NCBI GenBank assembly: GCA_945910005.1
Contig: OX246744.1
Coordinates: 38,772,200-38,836,199 of the forward strand
Direction: 5' to 3'
DNA from: Isoperla grammatica
Lineage: Eukaryota; Arthropoda; Insecta; Plecoptera; Perlodidae
Length of the DNA stretch: 64,000 bases
Position numbers and translations under genes: made by a program. Every line of letters starts with the position of its first letter. Positions within the stretch are counted from its first letter, which is position 1. Shown one piece after another: positions 59,701 through 64,000 of this stretch. Under the pieces are notes generated by a model. The model made no database searches and was not told the DNA's origin. It saw nothing but the letters and a program-made list of their open reading frames with translations.

Positions 59701-60487
59701 GCCTACCTAGCCAGAGACAAGAAACGGAGCGTGGATAATAATGATCTCGTGACTAATAAAATGTCATAATGATAATAATCTCGTCTGAATATCAAGCTTT
59801 TTACCACGCTCGGTCAAAATCGTAGGCTCGCATCCCCTTGATTTACAGTTGTCGGAACTGTTAAATTATTTTCTGTTATTATTTGTACTTGCTACTACAG
59901 TACCTAGTGAATTAATAATGCTTGCTGCTATAACACTTGATACGCCATCATGTCTATTGACTAAGTTATTATGCCATATTTGTATACCGGTACTTAATAC
60001 AATTGATTAGCTGTGATGGTGGTATGCAACTGTAACTACTTTATATACTTTCTAAAATAGTTTGCTAACTATTACTATTAAGTCGTATTCATAATAGTGA
60101 TGAACTTAAATCGAGTTTTTAGTCTAATTCAAAACTTAGTTTCTGCAAAAAATTAATTAATTTGTATTGAATTAATTTGTGTGAATGTTGTATTGGCTTC
60201 GATATTCCTATCATGTTTTTCATTTGAGACTTCCAGATGGTTTTAACTTAGTTTATGGTTTACAAGTGGAGCAAGGTTATAAGAGTATCTCACTACAGCA
60301 GAGTATGAGGGTGGCTTGAAGTCTTGTGGCAACATAAGGGATGTGAGAGCAGATTGAGATTGACGCTAGAGTGTTCTACTGTACGACACCTTTATAATGC
60401 TAGAGACGAGACCTATGTGGTTCTGTACATTGTGCTGTGCAATCACAACTCCTGACTTCTCCTACTTGCATGGCCAGTTTTTTAGAA
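59701..60487. other. Non-coding
   Basis: No supported feature. Confidence 0.4.
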
Positions 60488-61038
60488 TTAATTTAAAGGT
60501 ATAGAAATGAAGGACATTACCAGGTTTTGGAAGTATATTTTGTGGTCAGCATACCACCACTCGTTTATGGACGGAATATTATATGAGTCAAATGTCATGT
60601 GATACGGATAGTTGCAATAAGAGTGCACACGCAGTAGGTTTCTGGTGGGTGGTACAAACGTGGTAAAGAAGCAACGGCCTTCCCAGTCATAGACTGAAAT
60701 GTATACGTAGTACGTACTGCTTGTGTAATGATGCGTGAAGTGCCAAATGGTCGTGCATGCAAACCGTCGGCAAATAATCCAGGTTTGCCGGGGGCTCTGT
60801 ATCCATAGAGTGAGAAAGTGCGGGTTCAACTGTCCCCGAGAACATTCCTTCTCCGCGTGAGAGTAGCTCTGTCTTTGTTTTTGAACAGCGTATAATGTTC
60901 TCGGGTTACGGAGCAAAGTCTCGTTATTGTGGTGACGAGCGAACCGCGCAGTGCGAGCTTCTCTACTTGAAGTTTGTCAATGATTCTGTTTACAATATGT
61001 TCATTTAAACGTTTACTTTCTTGGATAAACTGAGCCAT
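60488..61038 (-). CDS. Possible small unknown gene in two overlapping frames
   Basis: An ATG at 61036-61038 opens a 70-codon frame (MAQFIQESKRLNEHIVNRII, helical and charged) ending at 60826. Overlapping it in another phase, 60488-60916 encodes an aromatic-rich stretch, THHYTSSTYYVYISVYDWEG then FFTTFVPPTRNLLRVHSYCN and SINEWWYADHKIYFQNLVM. A one-base shift or a short intron would join the two into about 180 residues. A TATATA word lies about 35 bp upstream of the ATG. I do not recognise the family. It could be a real small protein with a sequencing frameshift, a decayed gene, or chance. Confidence 0.3.
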
Positions 61039-61059
61039 GCGAATGCAACGAACTAGCAA

Positions 61060-62407
61060 CCAAAATGAAGTATATATCGACAGTTTGTTTCATTCACAAG
61101 GTTCTTCTGTTTATGCAGATCTTAGCCTTCTGATTGGTCGAAAACCTATTCGCTCGCGTACATGAAAACGAGACTTAAGTTAAATATTAGACCTCGACAA
61201 GATTTTTACGCTTTCCGGATATTTTAACTTTTAATGTAATCAAGGTTTGATTAATGTATAGTATACCACACTACAATACGAGGTTTCACAAAGACTTCCT
61301 TAAGGCTGCACAAGCCACATTCGGTTGTTTATCACATTCTTCCTGAATGCAGAAAGCTCATTTTGTGTAATGCCAAGTAGTCAAAAGGTGTGTGCAGCAT
61401 TAAGGTTGTTCTTTCTGAAACCTCACAAAGTGACAATATTGGAGTAGGTAAACACAAAGAATGACTCAAATAGATTTATTTCAGTTTAGTTATTGATTTT
61501 ATTCTAAACAAAAACTTGTAATTCACATAAAATTAAAGCTTTAAACACATTTGGCGTTTGACTGCACAACTGTAAACATATTATTGTACTACACAAATCT
61601 AAGCAGAAATATTGATGCAAGTTTTTAAATGATATCCTCTTTTGTTGAAATCCATCACTATTTTGCAAATAAATTATGTGTTTAGAGCATTATTCTATTG
61701 TGAACAACATCCTGTAATCTGGGATTACAAATACCTTGTATTGTTTAATGTTTTTAACTATATAATTAAAACTTTTGATACTGGTTTATGTAATTCTGTG
61801 GTTCTATTATTTTATTTTACTTACCCATGACAATTCTGACAGCATAGATTTAGGTTGGACAAGTGTTCATCAAGTCAGTGACACTGTGCAATGGAATAGG
61901 GAACACGTGTATGAAAATTTTAATCAATTTTTAAATACCTTGTCTCTCATTTAAAAATTTTGTGTCTTTGAATTTTGAAAAACGGATCAGTCTTGCCTCA
62001 AAATAATTGGTTTAGTAACGATAAATAAAAGGGCGCGAAAAACGATGGGATTTGATGGGATTTGACATCATGGTTTTGTTCTTTGTACGCTCACCGCCTC
62101 AGCGATTGGTCTGTTACGCCACGTCTACACAATCATTGCGTCACAGCCACCTGTACGCGTTTCAGATCCCCGAGTTTAAACTTCAATAAATACGACCACA
62201 TTAAACCTATTTAAAAATTTCTTTTTTACGTGCGACTTGCATTAATATACTTTTTGTATCTAATACTATTAAACTAAGTGTTTGGTTTAACAAAAAAAAT
62301 CGTACGCGTCTTGCCTATTATCTGCCTTTTAATTCATTCACTATAATAACTCATTTCATTTCCCTGTTCAGAACATCATTCGAAGCTTCAAAAAATCTGC
62401 CACTTTT
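61060..62407. other. Non-coding
   Basis: AT-rich sequence, no supported feature. Confidence 0.4.
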
Positions 62408-62422
62408 ATGGCTTTGTCATTT

Positions 62423-63650
62423 GCTAAAGCTAGATCCTCTATTGTACAGGCCAAGGTCCACTAAATCACCTGGCGGGGTGTCGTCGAACTTCGCGCATGC
62501 TGCGCACACGCTACTGGCGATCTAGTGGACCTTGGTACAGGCTACTCTAGGTGCAGGCAGACTAGCAGGTGCTGGGGATAAAGCTAGATCATCTATTGTA
62601 CCGGCTACTCTAGGTTCGGGCAGACTAGCAGGTGCTGGGGATAAAGCTAGATCCTCTATTGTACAGGCTACTCTAGGTTCGGGCAGACTAGCAGGTGCTG
62701 GGGATAAAGCTAGATCCTCTATTGTACAGGCTACTCTAGGTTCGGGCAGACAAGCAGGGGCTGGGGATAAAGCTAGATCCTCTATTGTACCGGCTACTCT
62801 AGGTTCGGGCAGACTAGCAGGTGCTGGGGATAAAGCTAGATCCTCTATTGTACCGGCTACTCTAGGTTCGGGCAGACTAGCAGGGGCTGGGGATAAAGCT
62901 AGATCCTCTATTGTACAGGCTACTCTACGTTCGGGCAGACTAGCAGGTGCTAGGGATAAAGCTAGATCCTCTATTTTACCGGCTACTCTAGGTTCGGGCA
63001 GACTAGCAGGTGCTGGGGATAAAGCTAGATCCTCTATTGTACCGGCTACTCTAGGTTCGGGCAGACTAGCAGGGGCTGGGGATAAAGCTAGATCCTCTAT
63101 TGTACCGGCTACTCTAGGTTCGGGCAGACTAGCAGGGGCTGGGGATAAAGCTAGATCCTCTATTGTACCGGCTACTCTAGGTTCGGGCAGACTAGCGGGG
63201 GCTGGGGATAAAGCTAGATCCTCTATTGTACCGGCTACTCTAGGTTCGGGCAGACTAGCAGGTGCTGGGGATAAAGCTAGATCCTCTATTGTACAGGCTA
63301 CTCTAGGTTCGGGCAGACTAGCAGGTGCTGGGGATAAAGCTAGATCCTCTATTGTACCGGCTACTCTAGGTTCGGGCAGACAAGCAGGGGCTGGGGATAA
63401 AGCTAGATCCTCTATTGTACCGGCTACTCTAGGTTCGGGCAGACTAGCAGGTGCTGGGGATAAAGCTAGATCCTCTATTGTACCGGCTACTCTAGGTTCG
63501 GGCAGACTAGCAGGTGCTGGGGATAAAGCTAGATCCTCTATTGTACAGGCTACTCTAGGTTCGGGCAGACTAGCAGGTGCTGGGGATAGAGCTAGATCTT
63601 CTATTGTACCGGCTACTCTAGGTTCGGGCAGACTAGCAGGTGCTGGGGAT
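62423..63650 (+). repeat. 63-bp minisatellite, ~18 copies
   Basis: Unit AAAGCTAGATCCTCTATTGT, ACCGGCTACTCTAGGTTCGG, GCAGACTAGCAGGTGCTGGG, GAT. Variants (ACAGG/ACCGG, GGTGCT/GGGGCT, CAAGCA) recur in the same order, showing multi-unit duplications. Confidence 0.93.
62451..62535. mobile_element. 85-bp MITE with 6-bp target duplication
   Basis: CCAAGGTCCACTA (62451) and TAGTGGACCTTGG (62535) are exact inverted ends. TACAGG flanks both sides (62445-62450 and 62536-62541). The interior is GC-rich with AACTTCGCGCATGCTGCG-like words. It sits within the first repeat unit of the 63-bp array. Confidence 0.85.
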
Positions 63651-63677
63651 GCATTGGCAGAGATGGCCGAACAGTAG

Positions 63678-64000
63678 TTTTGTGGTAAGCGGGTCGGAGC
63701 AGTAAAACCTCATGTTACGTGGTATATACTGACATTTGTTTCACTTAACCTACATACGTCACAAACCAAAAATACCGTCGCACTACGAACGTAAGTCTCT
63801 AAGCTAATAATTACCAAACTTTTTATTATTTTCACAATATCTGAACGTTGATTGTGATTGCCACAACACCAACCCATGTGCATCTTATTTACCGACTGAG
63901 CCATCGTTCAAACACAGCCCCATCCCTTTAGAAAAACGTCAACAGGAGCTTCCTCCATTGGCCGTCAGATACCGTAAGCTGCCTGTAACGACTTCACCAC
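63678..64000. other. Non-coding window end
   Basis: A minus-strand ATG at 63902-63904 opens a 64-codon frame (MAQSVNKMHMGWCCGNHNQR) with no recognised family; not called. Confidence 0.35.

Larger units (their letters stand above)
62408..63677 (+). pseudogene. 21-residue-repeat reading frame interrupted by a small transposon
   Basis: ATG at 62408-62410 starts MALSFAKARSSIVQ, then an 85-bp insertion shifts the frame and meets TAA within a few codons. Right of the insertion the same frame resumes and stays open for 380 codons to TAG at 63675-63677. It is made of about 18 copies of a 63-bp unit coding KARSSIVPATLGSGRLAGAG plus D, and ends with a unique tail ALAEMAEQ. No copy carries a stop or frameshift, whereas the two other forward frames contain stops in every unit, which suggests past selection on this frame. 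The N-terminus is rich in Ala, Ser, Arg and Lys like a mitochondrial presequence, and the repeats are basic and Gly-rich. I do not recognise the family. Whether it is expressed, with the insertion removed by splicing or from a downstream start, is unknown. Confidence 0.45.

Overview
The window looks like nuclear DNA from an invertebrate animal, most probably an arthropod; a mollusc or another marine invertebrate is not excluded. The reasons are GT-AG introns between phase-1 immunoglobulin exons, CR1/Jockey-like non-LTR retrotransposon pieces, a Penelope-like GIY-YIG fragment, tRNA-derived SINE pieces, hAT-like and PIF/Harbinger-like miniature elements, and a DPCKKK-repeat protein like the insect sperm protein Don juan. 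The many TAGGCCTA words fit several invertebrate groups and do not settle the question. No bacterial gene, operon, CRISPR array or intact tRNA/rRNA gene was seen. Most open frames here lie inside tandem repeats and are not genes.

Layout. 1-4653 is a ~154-bp KpnI satellite, followed by a 1.5-kb tetranucleotide microsatellite (4654-6170). From about 6393 to 19574 lies the 3' part of a plus-strand immunoglobulin-superfamily gene: exons 7941-8300, 12406-12726, 17801-18115 and terminal exon 19072-19574. All junctions are phase 1. The predicted protein has three Ig-like domains, then a short Cys-containing segment and a heptad-repeat coiled coil. Two of its introns end in minisatellites that duplicated the 3' splice site together with the start of the exon (11 acceptors in one, about 33 in the other). 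The stop codon lies inside a foldback transposon. 19571-25250 holds SINE pieces, TIR elements and a 78-bp minisatellite. 25250-27050 is a decayed retrotransposon on the minus strand. 27050-33150 is mostly non-coding and contains a 683-bp near-perfect palindrome and a 614-bp TIR element.

33159-35024 (minus) is the best intact gene: an intronless-looking RCC1-propeller protein fused to a SIAH-type RING, zinc-finger and C-terminal module, a predicted E3 ubiquitin ligase with one RING ligand replaced. 35226-41490 is a retrotransposon 3' fragment abutting a 5.7-kb array of a 67-bp unit. 41500-52060 is a graveyard of transposon fragments (foldback MITE, Penelope-like, PIN-like transposon protein, CR1-like RT, hAT MITE). 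52439-54515 (minus) is a broken DPCKKK-repeat gene with a mitochondrial-presequence-like N-terminal part. 54735-55425 is a 91-bp repeat and 55557-59700 a purine-only-like GA array. 60488-61038 may hold a small unknown gene. 62408-63677 is a 63-bp-repeat reading frame (21-residue repeats) split near its start by an 85-bp transposon with a 6-bp target duplication.

The genes do not form a pathway. The common theme is a landscape dominated by tandem repeats (roughly 40% of the window), several of which have grown across exon boundaries or within coding sequence, and small TIR elements that interrupt reading frames. Intron calls, domain calls and element families were made by eye without database or transcript support.
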